A stretch of DNA of 64,000 bases from Bacillota bacterium (GCA_012837385.1 DURH01000031.1:1-64000); one strand, 5' to 3'; positions 1 through 9,797 are shown, counted from the first letter of the stretch. Notes: generated by a model not told the origin, from the sequence alone. Numbers and translations are program-made.

Positions 1-104
1 ATGCGGCTGCCTGCGGTTTCCATCACCACCAGAGCAGAGAGGCCTAGACTCGCAAAGGCCTTCTTCTCCAGAGCCTGCATCTCAGCACCAGTTACAACCC
101 GCAT
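1..104 (-). CDS. NAD(P)H-hydrate epimerase/dehydratase, N-terminal fragment (runs off the window)
   Basis: Reverse-strand reading from ATG at 104: MRVVTGAEMQALEKKAFASLGLSALVVMETAGSR, resembling the N-terminus of the YjeF/Nnr family; follows acpS as often seen in Bacillota. Confidence 0.7.
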   Translation of the reverse strand, partial: MRVVTGAEMQALEKKAFASLGLSALVVMETAGSR

Positions 105-106
105 GG

Positions 107-490
107 TTACTCCTCCCCCAAGGCTATCACATAAGCGGCAGCCAGTTCCTTAGTGTGGGACAGGCTTAAACAGAAGGCGTTAACACCCTGTTCAGCTGCT
201 ACCTGCCGCGCAGGATCTAACAGGCGCACCTGGGGCGCGCCACAGCAGTCGGAACTTATTTCCACGGAGGCAAAGGGGACACCCTGCCTAAATCCACGGC
301 CCAGGGCCTTCATAACAGCCTCTTTAGCTGCAAAGCGGGCGGCCCAAGACTCCACGCCTTTGTCTTTGAGCTCTTCCTGCTCCTTGGGCGTGTAGATCTG
401 ATCGCGAAAGCGCTGCCTCTTCAGCGCCTTCGCGATGCGGTGAATCTCAATTAAATCCACGCCGCAGCCTTTAACTGGCACGGCTCCCAC
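107..490 (-). CDS. acpS: holo-[acyl-carrier-protein] synthase
   Basis: GCGVDLIEIHRI...FAAKEAVMKALGRGF...LSLSHTKELAAAYVIA, typical AcpS motifs. Confidence 0.93.
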   Translation of the reverse strand: MGAVPVKGCGVDLIEIHRIAKALKRQRFRDQIYTPKEQEELKDKGVESWAARFAAKEAVMKALGRGFRQGVPFASVEISSDCCGAPQVRLLDPARQVAAEQGVNAFCLSLSHTKELAAAYVIALGEE

Positions 491-1817
491 CCTGTTCCTG
501 CTCGATGGTTCTCACCACAGGTTCTAACACCTTCTGGAGAGTATCCGCATCGGGATGCTCGCCCAGAATCCTGATTAACGGCTCTGTCCCTGAAGCCCGC
601 ACGAAAAGGCGTCCCAAGGGAGCCAGCTCTTCTTCGGCCCTGGCCACAGCTTCTTGAATCCGCGGATTTTCCTGCCAGCCGTTCTTGTCTGCCACGCGGA
701 TATTCACCAGCTGTTGAGGGAACTCCTTCATGCATTCGGCCAGCTCAGCTAGGGTTTTGCCTTGAACTGCCCTAGTTTCCAGAAGCTTCAAGGCCGAAAG
801 CATACCATCGCCTGTGGTAGAGTTCTCCAAAAAGACGATATGCCCTGACTGCTCCCCGCCTAAAATGCAGCCTGCATCGAGCATGGTCTCCAGAACATAG
901 CGGTCGCCTGGGCGGGAGTACACTACATCGCCCTGGTGATCTAAAAACGCCTTGCGCAGGCCGCCATTGGAATATGCGGTGGCAATCACTTTGCGGGCAG
1001 GCAAGCGATCCTGCTGCAACAAGTACAGACCAATGATAGCTAGAATATGATCGCCGTTGATAAAGCCGCCTTGCTCGTCCACAACCAAGATGCGGTCTCC
1101 ATCGCCATCAAAGGCAAACCCCAAGTCTGCTCCTGATCTCTCCGTGAGTTCCCGGATTTTCTCTGGATATGTAGAACCGCACAAATGGTTAATATTGGTG
1201 CCGTTGGGCTGATCATAAAAAGATGTTACTTCAGCGCCAAAACTGCGGAACAGCTTCGCGGCATAGGGCGCGGTTGCACCATTGGCGCAGTCTAAAGCCA
1301 CATGCAGCCCCCGGAGATCCAGGGAGACCTGCTGCTGCAGATTCTCCAGGTAAAGCTCCACTGCCTCTGGCTTGGAAAGCACCTGACCCACAGCCCCGGC
1401 AGTGGGCCTAGGGGATTCATCTGCCTCAATCAGTTCCTCAATCTGGCTTTCTACTTCCTCAGACAGTTTGTAGCCATCTGGCCCAAACACCTTGATGCCA
1501 TTGTCCTCCAGGGGGTTGTGTGATGCAGAAATGACGATGCCGCCTGCACAACCCAGGGCCTTAGTGAGAAAAGCGACTGCAGGGGTGGGGACTACTCCAA
1601 CAAGCACTGCATCAAGCCCGGCTGAGGCCACCCCAGCCACCACCGCGCTTTCCAGCATCTGCCCAGACAGCCTGGGATCACGGCCCACTACAATTGGTTT
1701 GCGGTCTTCCTTACCTAAAACCAGGGCGCTTGCCCGGCCTATGCGCAGAGCCAACTCAGGCGTAAGCTCCACATTGGCTACGCCGCGCACCCCATCGGTG
1801 CCAAAGAATTTCCCCAT
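471..1817 (-). CDS. glmM: phosphoglucosamine mutase
   Basis: GTDGVRGVAN, ISASHNPLEDNGIK, FDGDGDR, RASGTEPLIRI motifs. Confidence 0.97.
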   Translation of the reverse strand: MGKFFGTDGVRGVANVELTPELALRIGRASALVLGKEDRKPIVVGRDPRLSGQMLESAVVAGVASAGLDAVLVGVVPTPAVAFLTKALGCAGGIVISASHNPLEDNGIKVFGPDGYKLSEEVESQIEELIEADESPRPTAGAVGQVLSKPEAVELYLENLQQQVSLDLRGLHVALDCANGATAPYAAKLFRSFGAEVTSFYDQPNGTNINHLCGSTYPEKIRELTERSGADLGFAFDGDGDRILVVDEQGGFINGDHILAIIGLYLLQQDRLPARKVIATAYSNGGLRKAFLDHQGDVVYSRPGDRYVLETMLDAGCILGGEQSGHIVFLENSTTGDGMLSALKLLETRAVQGKTLAELAECMKEFPQQLVNIRVADKNGWQENPRIQEAVARAEEELAPLGRLFVRASGTEPLIRILGEHPDADTLQKVLEPVVRTIEQEQGGSRAS

Positions 1818-1819
1818 AC

Positions 1820-2515
1820 TTATTCCTCCCCAATCTCTTCCGGCTCTTCTTGATCAACTTCCACGGCAATCTCTGCTGGCTCAATGTCCAGCACGGCAAC
1901 ACCACGGCCCTGGGCATCCAACGCCCGTACTGGGAAAGCACTTCCCGACTCAATGCTCGCTCCAATATTGACGTACGCCACCACATGATCCACCTGCTCC
2001 AGTGCACTGCGGGCTGCCCGGACGGTGACAATGGGAGGCTCCGGCCGCAGCCCAGCAGCGAGCTGTGCCCGGTCAACACCCAGCAAGGCCAGGGTAACAG
2101 GGAACACCGCTTCCTCAAGCCCCTCTGTATAGACGCTCACCCAGCCGGGAGTGACATCCAATACCTCGATCCCCAGGGGGCTCGTGACTTCAACATTATA
2201 CGTTTCGGTTCCTTCCTGTGCTCCAGTGAGGTCGATGAAAGCAGAAATGGAACTCTCTCCCCTATTGAGGATGGGCGAAAGGCCCCTAACCCGCACCGTG
2301 ATTTCCTCAGGGTATTCCACTAGAACCAAGTCCCCAGGGAGGTTTCTCACCTCTACATCTATGTCCAGAGTTCTTTCCATCTGTCCCAAAGAGCCTCCCC
2401 CGACAGCCAACAGCCAGAGGATGATGGCTAAAACCAGGGAAAAGAGGCGCCAATAGACGTCTTCTCTGGTCAAAAAATCCCACAGCTTCTTGACGACAGT
2501 CTTACTTGCCCTCAC
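1820..2515 (-). CDS. cdaR: YbbR-domain protein, CdaA regulator CdaR
   Basis: N-terminal TM helix followed by YbbR-type repeats (VEVRNLPGDLVLVEYPEEITVRVRG); between cdaA and glmM. Confidence 0.9.
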   Translation of the reverse strand: MRASKTVVKKLWDFLTREDVYWRLFSLVLAIILWLLAVGGGSLGQMERTLDIDVEVRNLPGDLVLVEYPEEITVRVRGLSPILNRGESSISAFIDLTGAQEGTETYNVEVTSPLGIEVLDVTPGWVSVYTEGLEEAVFPVTLALLGVDRAQLAAGLRPEPPIVTVRAARSALEQVDHVVAYVNIGASIESGSAFPVRALDAQGRGVAVLDIEPAEIAVEVDQEEPEEIGEE

Positions 2516-3266
2516 TGCGCTCGCCTCCCCGCAGATAGTGGGCTAGCTGTTCCTTGAGACGGCCCTCAGTCAAGTAGCGGCGCAGGGATCCTCCCGCTGC
2601 CAGAGAAATCACGCCCGTTTCCTCAGACACAACAACCACCACTGCATCAGTCTGCTCCGAAAGGCCCACGGCCGCTTTGTGCCTGGTACCCAAGCCTCCG
2701 CTCAGCCTAGCGTCGGTGAGGGGAAAGACGCAGGCGGCGCTCAGTATCCGGTCCCCAGCTATGACCACCCCGCCATCATGGAGGGGCACTCCAGGCTCGA
2801 AAATGTTCGTGATCAGCTCCGCACTAACCAAAGCATCAAGCCTGACGCCAGTCTCTATGTACTCATGCAGGCCCGTTTGACGCTGAAAGGCAATGAGCGC
2901 TCCAACTCTGCGGGCGCTCATCGTGGCCACAGCCTTGCACACTGCATCCAAATCTGCCTCTTCTCGATCCAATCCCCTTAGGGACGGCCAGCGGAAGAGC
3001 TGCCCCCTGCCGATTTCCTCTAAAGCGCGCCTCAGTTCTGGATAAAAGACGATGGGCAGAGCCACCAGGACCAGAGTTGTGGCTTGATCCAAAAGCCAGC
3101 TTACAGTGCGTAAGCTTAGCGCACGAGCCACTACACTGCTGGCAAAAATCACGGCAAGTCCCTTGACCAGTGTAGTGGCTCGTGTTCCCTGAATGGAACG
3201 GATCACCCGGTAAACCACATAAGCCACGATGAGAATGTCAATGGCGTCTCGCAGTGTGAAAACCAC
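2502..3266 (-). CDS. cdaA: diadenylate cyclase
   Basis: N-terminal TM helices plus DAC motifs DGGVVIAGDRI and GTRHKAAVGLSEQTDAVVVVVSEETG. Confidence 0.96.
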   Translation of the reverse strand: MVFTLRDAIDILIVAYVVYRVIRSIQGTRATTLVKGLAVIFASSVVARALSLRTVSWLLDQATTLVLVALPIVFYPELRRALEEIGRGQLFRWPSLRGLDREEADLDAVCKAVATMSARRVGALIAFQRQTGLHEYIETGVRLDALVSAELITNIFEPGVPLHDGGVVIAGDRILSAACVFPLTDARLSGGLGTRHKAAVGLSEQTDAVVVVVSEETGVISLAAGGSLRRYLTEGRLKEQLAHYLRGGERSEGK

Positions 3267-3289
3267 CGAGTGTTCCTCCTTAAGGCAGG

Positions 3290-4411
3290 CTAGCGCGCGG
3301 TAAGAACCCGTTCCGCCGCCTCTACAGCCTTACCCAATTTCTTCAATTCTATCTCCAGAACTGCTAAGGAAGTAAGTACATCTAAAGGCGTAGCATAACC
3401 CATATGCCCTACCCTGAAGATCTGACCAGCATGAATGCCCTGCCCTCCGGCAAATTCCACACCATATTTCTCCCTGATGCGCTGGCGGAACTCGTCTGCC
3501 TGGGGGAGCTTAACAGCCGTGACAGTTGGCGATGCATCAGCATCGCTCACCAGAAGCTCCAGATCTAGGGCACGGGCACCAGCCCGCATCATGTCCCTCA
3601 TCAACATGTGGCGGGCGTAGACATTATCCAGCCCCTCGGCTTCCATCATCATTAAGGCTTCCTCAAGGGCAAAGACATTATGAATATTGGGGGTGAACGG
3701 TGTTTCACCCTTATCCATAAACTGCTCGTACTTACGGAGATCAAAGTAGTACCTGCTGGACTCAACCTTCTCCATGTAAGCTCGGGCGCGTTCAGACAAG
3801 GCAATAAAAGCAGTTCCAGGAGGAGTCATGAGGCACTTCTGGGACGCACTAACCACTACATCAAGGCCCCTGGCATCCATCTGACAGGGGGTGCCGCCCA
3901 GGGCACTCACTGCGTCCACCACTAAGAGGGCCTGGTGATCTCCCCTGGCTTGGGACACGGCCTCCACATCATTGAGCACCGCGGTGGAAGACTCGTTCTG
4001 TACCATAAAAACCAGCTCGATCTGGGGATGATCGGCCAAGAAGTCCTTCACTTGATCCGGATCCACAGCCCTGTCCCAGGGGAATTCTAGAGTATGCACC
4101 TCAGCCTTGTAGGCTGCGCACAAATCCGCCCAGCGTTTACCGAAAAACCCACCCACCAGGCAGAGCACTGGAGTGCCAGGCGAAACCAAGTTGCTCACCG
4201 CGGCCTCCATACCAGAAGTACCTGATCCGGTGATCATGTAAATCGGGTTTTTTGTCTCAAACAACCCCTGCAGCCTGGACAAGACCTTGGGGAACTTCTC
4301 CTTGAACACAGCTCCCCGGTGGTTGATCACCGGCTTGGCCATCTGCAGAGAAACTTCACTGGGCACTGGCACGGGCCCGGGAATGCGCAGTTCAGGCTTG
4401 AAACGGTACAT
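3290..4411 (-). CDS. class V aminotransferase (alanine/serine-glyoxylate or serine-pyruvate type)
   Basis: INHRGAVFKE, TGSGTSGMEAAVSNL, VVDAVSALGG, SASQKCLMTPPG (PLP lysine). Confidence 0.9.
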   Translation of the reverse strand: MYRFKPELRIPGPVPVPSEVSLQMAKPVINHRGAVFKEKFPKVLSRLQGLFETKNPIYMITGSGTSGMEAAVSNLVSPGTPVLCLVGGFFGKRWADLCAAYKAEVHTLEFPWDRAVDPDQVKDFLADHPQIELVFMVQNESSTAVLNDVEAVSQARGDHQALLVVDAVSALGGTPCQMDARGLDVVVSASQKCLMTPPGTAFIALSERARAYMEKVESSRYYFDLRKYEQFMDKGETPFTPNIHNVFALEEALMMMEAEGLDNVYARHMLMRDMMRAGARALDLELLVSDADASPTVTAVKLPQADEFRQRIREKYGVEFAGGQGIHAGQIFRVGHMGYATPLDVLTSLAVLEIELKKLGKAVEAAERVLTAR

Positions 4412-4435
4412 ACTGAACCCTCCTTGTGCAGTAAT

Positions 4436-4849
4436 CTAGAAGAGGCGCTTGACGCGCTTGGCGATGGCCAGAATGTCCTGGCGGCCGCCTAGCGCTCCGA
4501 AATCCTCAACAATCACACCCTGTCTTTCCATATGGCCCATGAGCACCCGCAGCGCCTTAGTTGTACCCAACATACCAGGTATGACAAAAGCGCAGCCGCG
4601 CCTGCCTTCCAATCGGGTGGCTTTTTTGATTAGACCGTCCATCTCCACAGGAATCTGGGGTTTCCACCATCCCTTGTATCCAGACACTATGCAGACGAGT
4701 CCATAGGGTGCTGTACTAACCGGGGACGAACCGGCACTTGCAGGAGAAATCAGGTCCACCCTGATTCCTTCGTCCTCTAACGCTTTCTGCAGAACTGCCA
4801 CAGACTGCTTCGTCTTGGCGTCGTCTGCATGCATAACTAGAACGCGCAC
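4436..4849 (-). CDS. hypothetical protein, possibly a flavodoxin-like alpha/beta fold
   Basis: MRVLVMHADDAKTKQSVAVLQKALEDEG..., 137 aa; co-directional between the aminotransferase and the ADP-dependent kinase. Confidence 0.5.
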   Translation of the reverse strand: MRVLVMHADDAKTKQSVAVLQKALEDEGIRVDLISPASAGSSPVSTAPYGLVCIVSGYKGWWKPQIPVEMDGLIKKATRLEGRRGCAFVIPGMLGTTKALRVLMGHMERQGVIVEDFGALGGRQDILAIAKRVKRLF

Positions 4850-4911
4850 ATTTCTTGCCCCCTATCCAATTTCATCCCCTGCCTACTTCTCCAAAAAAGC
4901 ATCAAATCCTG

Positions 4912-6330
4912 TTAAGGCCTGCTCTGTTCATAGGCGAAGGCCGACGAGGAGATGGTATCGCCCATGCCTACAGTGCTCACAGGTTCTGGAATTACATGGG
5001 CGGGAATGATCAGCACCGCGTGGGAATCAAACTCCAAAATCCCGTTTTCCAAGAAGTTTTCGGGAAGCTCAACGCCTCTTTTCTCCATCTCTTCAGCAAA
5101 GATCTCCAGCTGCCGGAAGCCAATGGCGGAAAGGCCGATTTCCCCTGCTTCCTCCAGTCGATCATAGGTGACATATCCGCCGTACTTAGCTTTCATGGCG
5201 TTGACTGATGATGCGTACAGGCAGGCCTCTCGCACCCACTCCAGTTCAGCGTTTGAAGGCTTTTTCACCAGCACAACATAGTAGCCTAGGTTGTGGAGCT
5301 GAATGCGCTCAAAGCCCAGTTCTTCCATGATACGCAGGGTGCCGTCATACAGGGTATAGGAACATTCATTGCTGTCAATGGCTGCCCGTTCCTGCTCATA
5401 GCCAAAGATTCTCAAAACCCGCTTTATTTCATTCTCGTTAATGCCAAAGGACTGAATTTCACTGGCCACGGCCTGGAGCATGGCCTTTTCTGCCCTATCT
5501 TCACTCATGGGGACATATTCAAAATGCAGGCATAACCTGGGATTATTCGCTTTGAGCTTGCGCACACTGGCCATGCTGGCACTCAGGTACTCCGCGAGTT
5601 CCTCCTCATCCGCTGGGGCGTAGTGGAACCCAGCCAAGAAAGCCACGTCTACTTTCCGTCCCAATTCGGGCAGAAACTTCTCCAGCTGGTCATCAAAGGC
5701 CATTACTGCCCCTTCCGGCCTTGTGGCCAGGATCACCCGGTTAGCCCGGGGGGTAACGATGACCCGTCCGCCAATTTCGAAGCGTTCGCCCTTGGCGTAT
5801 TCGAAAATCCAGTTCTCTTTGAGCTGATCCTGAGGCCTGGCTGCATCCCTCACACCAACAATGGACAGCTCGTCTCCTGCCACTGGCACATCCACCTCAG
5901 GGAAGAACATGGACGCCTGCTTAGGCGAGAGCAGTGCGGTGTAAACTAGCGAATGGGCTCCCAACGCTGCCATCTGGTTGGCAATAATGCCTGCTTGTCC
6001 ACCCATGCTCTCCACCCGTTCCGGGAAGACCTCTTCGAGCCAGCTCAGCATCTCCATGTTGCTGAGCACTATATGGTGGGATTTGCCCCCTTCCAGGGCT
6101 TGCATCAAAACGGCGAGAAACTCATTCTCATTGGAAATGGTGGCAATGGTGGTTTCCAACAGCCTCTCCACTTCCGGAAGGCTGATGCGGGGGCTGGCCA
6201 GCACTGGTTCCAGCATAGACTGGTCCAAATGGGCCACAACATCTACATTGGAGTTGAAGGCGGCCAGGGTATTTGCTGTGATCTTGTTCTGCACAGCGGC
6301 CTTTACTCTATTCTGCCAAACGGTCTGCAA
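4912..6330 (-). CDS. ADP-dependent glucokinase/phosphofructokinase family protein (PF04587-like)
   Basis: Ribokinase-fold sugar kinase with AAFNSNVDVVAHLD, MGGQAGIIAN and C-terminal GMGDTISSSAFAYE. ORF extends to 6444, but a TTG start at 6330 preceded by AGGAGG looks more likely. Confidence 0.75.
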   Translation of the reverse strand: MQTVWQNRVKAAVQNKITANTLAAFNSNVDVVAHLDQSMLEPVLASPRISLPEVERLLETTIATISNENEFLAVLMQALEGGKSHHIVLSNMEMLSWLEEVFPERVESMGGQAGIIANQMAALGAHSLVYTALLSPKQASMFFPEVDVPVAGDELSIVGVRDAARPQDQLKENWIFEYAKGERFEIGGRVIVTPRANRVILATRPEGAVMAFDDQLEKFLPELGRKVDVAFLAGFHYAPADEEELAEYLSASMASVRKLKANNPRLCLHFEYVPMSEDRAEKAMLQAVASEIQSFGINENEIKRVLRIFGYEQERAAIDSNECSYTLYDGTLRIMEELGFERIQLHNLGYYVVLVKKPSNAELEWVREACLYASSVNAMKAKYGGYVTYDRLEEAGEIGLSAIGFRQLEIFAEEMEKRGVELPENFLENGILEFDSHAVLIIPAHVIPEPVSTVGMGDTISSSAFAYEQSRP

Positions 6331-6425
6331 GGAATTATACCTCCTGTTGCTTGTTCTACTATTAAGATATATTAACACAACGAACCCGCCTCGACAATTC
6401 AGTCCCGGGCCGGCACTGCAATGTG

Positions 6426-7133
6426 TCAGTTGAAGTAAGTACACAATCCGACGAATATGGCCTCTGCCACCTTGGTCTGATATTCCGGATCTGCCAGCAG
6501 CTCTGCTTCCCTGGGATTGGATAAGAACCCCACTTCCACCAAAGCGGCAGGCATGGAGGTGTCCCTGAGCACACGGTAGTTGCCCGCTTTGGCCAAGCGT
6601 TTGTTGGGACCCAAGCGCTCCACTAGAGCAGCTTGAATAGCCTTAGCAAGGCGTTCACTTTCTGGCTGGTTTTCGTCATAAAAGGTCTGGGCCCCTGACC
6701 ATTGGGGTGAAGGGAAGAAGTTGGCATGGATGGATATGTACAAATCTGCCTGTGCCTGTTCGGCAATAAACACCCTGCGCTCCAGATCTTGGCGTTTGCG
6801 GTTCAGCAGGTGCATTTCACTGGAATCAGCCAAGTCATAGTCACCATGTCGCACCATAATTACAGAGACCGCGGCCTTGTTCAAGAGGCGCTCCAGCTCC
6901 TGGGCGATGGCTAAAACGATGTCCTTCTCCAGCCCTCCCTTTGCGCTCACAGCGCCCGGGTCTAGGCCTCCGTGGCCTGCATCCAGCACTATAGTGCGGC
7001 CTGCAATGCCCCCTGCGTTCCCTGTGGAAGCCGGAACAACCAAAAGGCCCCCAGTTCCCAGGAAGATGCCCAGGGCCAAGCAGCTCAACAGCCACCAAGC
7101 TGCATGCTGAGCGCGAAAGAACCACACACGCAT
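6426..7133 (-). CDS. cwlD: N-acetylmuramoyl-L-alanine amidase, CwlD-like
   Basis: Amidase_3 motifs VLDAGHGGLDPGAVS, SIHANFF, ALVEVGFLSNPREAELL; N-terminal signal/TM. Confidence 0.88.
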   Translation of the reverse strand: MRVWFFRAQHAAWWLLSCLALGIFLGTGGLLVVPASTGNAGGIAGRTIVLDAGHGGLDPGAVSAKGGLEKDIVLAIAQELERLLNKAAVSVIMVRHGDYDLADSSEMHLLNRKRQDLERRVFIAEQAQADLYISIHANFFPSPQWSGAQTFYDENQPESERLAKAIQAALVERLGPNKRLAKAGNYRVLRDTSMPAALVEVGFLSNPREAELLADPEYQTKVAEAIFVGLCTYFN

Positions 7134-7158
7134 AAAAACACCTCCACACCAACACTAT

Positions 7159-7785
7159 TCAGGCGCGGGGATGTTTACAACATTGGAGTATACGGTAGCC
7201 ACCTTTCATAGCCACCGTCGTGCAGTTCCCAGCCAGCTCTGCCAGGTACGCCTGGAGGCTTTTGGCACCCTGTTTGGTGCGGATCACCACCAAGAGGCAG
7301 CCGCCGGGTTTTAAGGCGTGGTAAGCGTCGGTGAGCATGGGATAGAACACCTTCTTCCCCGCCCGGATCGGCGGGTTGGAGAGGACCCAATCAAAGGAAA
7401 GGCCTGACAAGGCAGCCAGGCCATTACTGACCACAACATGGGCATTGGTTATCCCGTTGGCTTCCACGTTACGCCTAGCCAGATCCACGGCACGCTCATT
7501 CACATCCACCATGTAAACCTGCCCGGTGGGGCCAACCAATTCAGCGGCGACGATGCCAATAGGGCCGTAACCGCAGCCCAAATCTAGGACTACTTCTCCC
7601 CCTTGCAGCGGCAGACTGTCGATGAGCAGACGGGATCCCAGATCCACTCCTCCCTTGGAGAAAACCCCAGCATCACTCTGGAAGCTGTAGGTCCTGCCCC
7701 GCAGCTCTGCCTGGAACTCGTAGGGCCTATGCTCTGTACCAGGTTGAGGTGTGAAATAGTGGTCATTCATTGCCGTTTTCATCAC
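7159..7785 (-). CDS. class I SAM-dependent methyltransferase (RsmC/YbxB-like)
   Basis: VLDLGCGYGPIGIVAA and SNPPIRAGK (NPP[FY]-like motif). Confidence 0.85.
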   Translation of the reverse strand: MMKTAMNDHYFTPQPGTEHRPYEFQAELRGRTYSFQSDAGVFSKGGVDLGSRLLIDSLPLQGGEVVLDLGCGYGPIGIVAAELVGPTGQVYMVDVNERAVDLARRNVEANGITNAHVVVSNGLAALSGLSFDWVLSNPPIRAGKKVFYPMLTDAYHALKPGGCLLVVIRTKQGAKSLQAYLAELAGNCTTVAMKGGYRILQCCKHPRA

Positions 7786-8986
7786 CTAAGGCCTGGAGCA
7801 CCAAGTCGAGATGCCCAGAGATCTCCTCCACCGCTTCTTCAGGAGCACCCTCAAGCGCCTCCAGGAGGAGTTCCTTGGCTTCCTCTAGGCGGCCCACCAA
7901 GTAATAACCATACCCCAGGGTATCCAGGTAAATGGCCTTGCGGTCCAGTTCCACAGCCCGCTCCGCCATTTCTATCGCCCTGCCCATATGTACTTCCCTA
8001 AGCAGGTAATGATAGGCCAGATTATTTAGGGCTAAATCATGGTCTGGCTGACGCATCAACACCTGCTGGTAGTTCTCCACTACTCCTAGGTAGTTCTCAA
8101 GGGCCTCATAGACGAAAGCCTGGTACAAATAGCCCTGCCAAAACTGGGGTGCCAGGGCCAAGAGACTCTGAGCCGTCTGGAGAGCTGCCTCCCAGTCTCC
8201 AACATCGTAGTGCTGGAAGAAGAGATCGTTGAGATCCCTCAGCTCTGTAAGTAAGTCAAAGGGATTTTCCGGCCACTCCTCCCTAAAGGACCAATCACTA
8301 AAGTCAATATGTACTTCCCCCAAGGGTTCGGAAATGGTCAAGCGAGAGGGCACCCACCCGTTATCAGACAGATCTAGACGCAGGCGCGCTGCATCCTTGG
8401 CCAGAGAAAGGTCCAGCTCAACAGAGGTAATACGTTCGGGGTCTTCCAGATCCAGGACAAAGCTGACCACGGAAACCAGGGTCTTTTGGCCCTGGCGGAT
8501 CAGGAAGGGCAGGCCGCTTTGGGGGTGAAGCCAGAGCATCAGCTCTGGGTCCCCTTCGGCAACATAACGCTTCACTTTGCTGCCCGCCACCTGGTCAGCC
8601 CCTGAATACTTCATAGGCAAGCGGGTGTACTTGGCTAAGGCAAAGAGGTAATCTGCAACATCCTCAAAGAGCCAGTACCGATCATAACCATACTGCACAT
8701 CGTTTCCGGTTTTCACTTCAAAGAAGCCATGGGAGCTGGTGATGGTCACGGGACCTTCCGCCGCGAAATACTGCACCTGGAAACCATAGGGGTAGGCATA
8801 GTGGAGCACCCCGTCCATAAGCAGGGTTTCTTCCCCCTCGTGCACACGCTGGGAGTAGACAACCACGCTGCCAAAGCCATGGCTCAGCCAATCTGCGGTT
8901 TCTGCAGCGGAAGCCAGCCCATCCAGGGTAAGAATGGTGAGGATCGTTAAGAGCAGATATGTTGATCTGTGCTTGCTCAGGCTCAA
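7763..8986 (-). CDS. exported LolA-like domain plus TPR repeat protein
   Basis: Signal peptide; beta-rich N-terminal half (outer-membrane lipoprotein-sorting-like); TPR repeats in the C-terminal half (ALNNLAYHYLLREVHMGRAIEMAERAVELDRKAIYLDTLGYGYYLVGRLEEA). Confidence 0.65.
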   Translation of the reverse strand: MSLSKHRSTYLLLTILTILTLDGLASAAETADWLSHGFGSVVVYSQRVHEGEETLLMDGVLHYAYPYGFQVQYFAAEGPVTITSSHGFFEVKTGNDVQYGYDRYWLFEDVADYLFALAKYTRLPMKYSGADQVAGSKVKRYVAEGDPELMLWLHPQSGLPFLIRQGQKTLVSVVSFVLDLEDPERITSVELDLSLAKDAARLRLDLSDNGWVPSRLTISEPLGEVHIDFSDWSFREEWPENPFDLLTELRDLNDLFFQHYDVGDWEAALQTAQSLLALAPQFWQGYLYQAFVYEALENYLGVVENYQQVLMRQPDHDLALNNLAYHYLLREVHMGRAIEMAERAVELDRKAIYLDTLGYGYYLVGRLEEAKELLLEALEGAPEEAVEEISGHLDLVLQALGDENGNE

Positions 8987-9768
8987 TTAGTTGTCTCTCC
9001 CCTCAATCCTTCAACAATGGCAATGCCCGCACTGGCGCCAATCCGGTTGGCCCCCGCCTCGATCATAGCGGCAGCCGTGGTATAGTCGCGTACACCTCCC
9101 GAAGCCTTCACCCCGAAGTCCTCTCCAACCACGGTACGCATGAGCTTGATGTCTTCCACTGTGGCACCACCGGGGCCGAAGCCAGTCGAAGTCTTTACAA
9201 AGTCGGCACCGGCCATTTTTGTTAAGATGCAGCCCTTGACGATCTGTTCTTTGCTGAGATAGCCTGTCTCCAGAATAACCTTCAACACCCTGCCGGGAAC
9301 CGCATCCCGCACCGCCTTGATATCGGAATACACCTTTGCGTAGTCTCCCTCCAGCAGGCTGCCGATATTGAGCACCATATCCAATTCATCTGCCCCAGCA
9401 GCAGCCGCATCCCTCGCCTCTAACACCTTGGCCAGTGTGGAGTTGGCCCCTAAGGGGAATCCGATTACGGTGCACACCTTCACATCACTGCCCTGCAGCA
9501 GCCGCGCGGCGGCTTCCACATGCACAGGGTTCACGCATACAGATGCAAACTGATACTGGCGTGCCTCCTGGCAGAGCTGCTCGATCTGCGCCTTTGATGC
9601 CGTGGGCTTAAGCAGAGTATGATCGATAAAACTGGCCAAGGTCTGCTCTTTGCCTGCTGCGCCGCCCATCCGGGACGCGCCGCTTACGGGTACCACCAAG
9701 CGAATACCCTGTTGGGCCAGGGCTAAGCTGATCTGTTCCTTTTGCTCTTCCAACCACTTTTGATCCAT
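8983..9768 (-). CDS. deoC: deoxyribose-phosphate aldolase
   Basis: FIDHTLLKPTA, VKVCTVIGFPLGA, LKVILETGYL, ADFVKTSTGFGPGGAT, KASGGVRDY. Start moved to MDQKWLEE. Confidence 0.96.
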   Translation of the reverse strand: MDQKWLEEQKEQISLALAQQGIRLVVPVSGASRMGGAAGKEQTLASFIDHTLLKPTASKAQIEQLCQEARQYQFASVCVNPVHVEAAARLLQGSDVKVCTVIGFPLGANSTLAKVLEARDAAAAGADELDMVLNIGSLLEGDYAKVYSDIKAVRDAVPGRVLKVILETGYLSKEQIVKGCILTKMAGADFVKTSTGFGPGGATVEDIKLMRTVVGEDFGVKASGGVRDYTTAAAMIEAGANRIGASAGIAIVEGLRGETTN

Positions 9769-9797
9769 GCTAAACACCCTTTCGCAACTCCATTTAT

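Noticed and set aside
153-395. Plus-strand ORFs overlapping acpS/glmM/cdaR (153-395, 1492-1971, 1850-2323, etc.)
   Set aside because: Antisense shadow ORFs of well-supported minus-strand genes, with low-complexity or Cys/Ser/Pro-rich translations and no recognisable motifs.
5953-6375. Plus-strand ORFs 5623-5949, 5953-6375 and 5978-6433
   Set aside because: Antisense to the ADP-dependent kinase family gene; no RBS or motif support.
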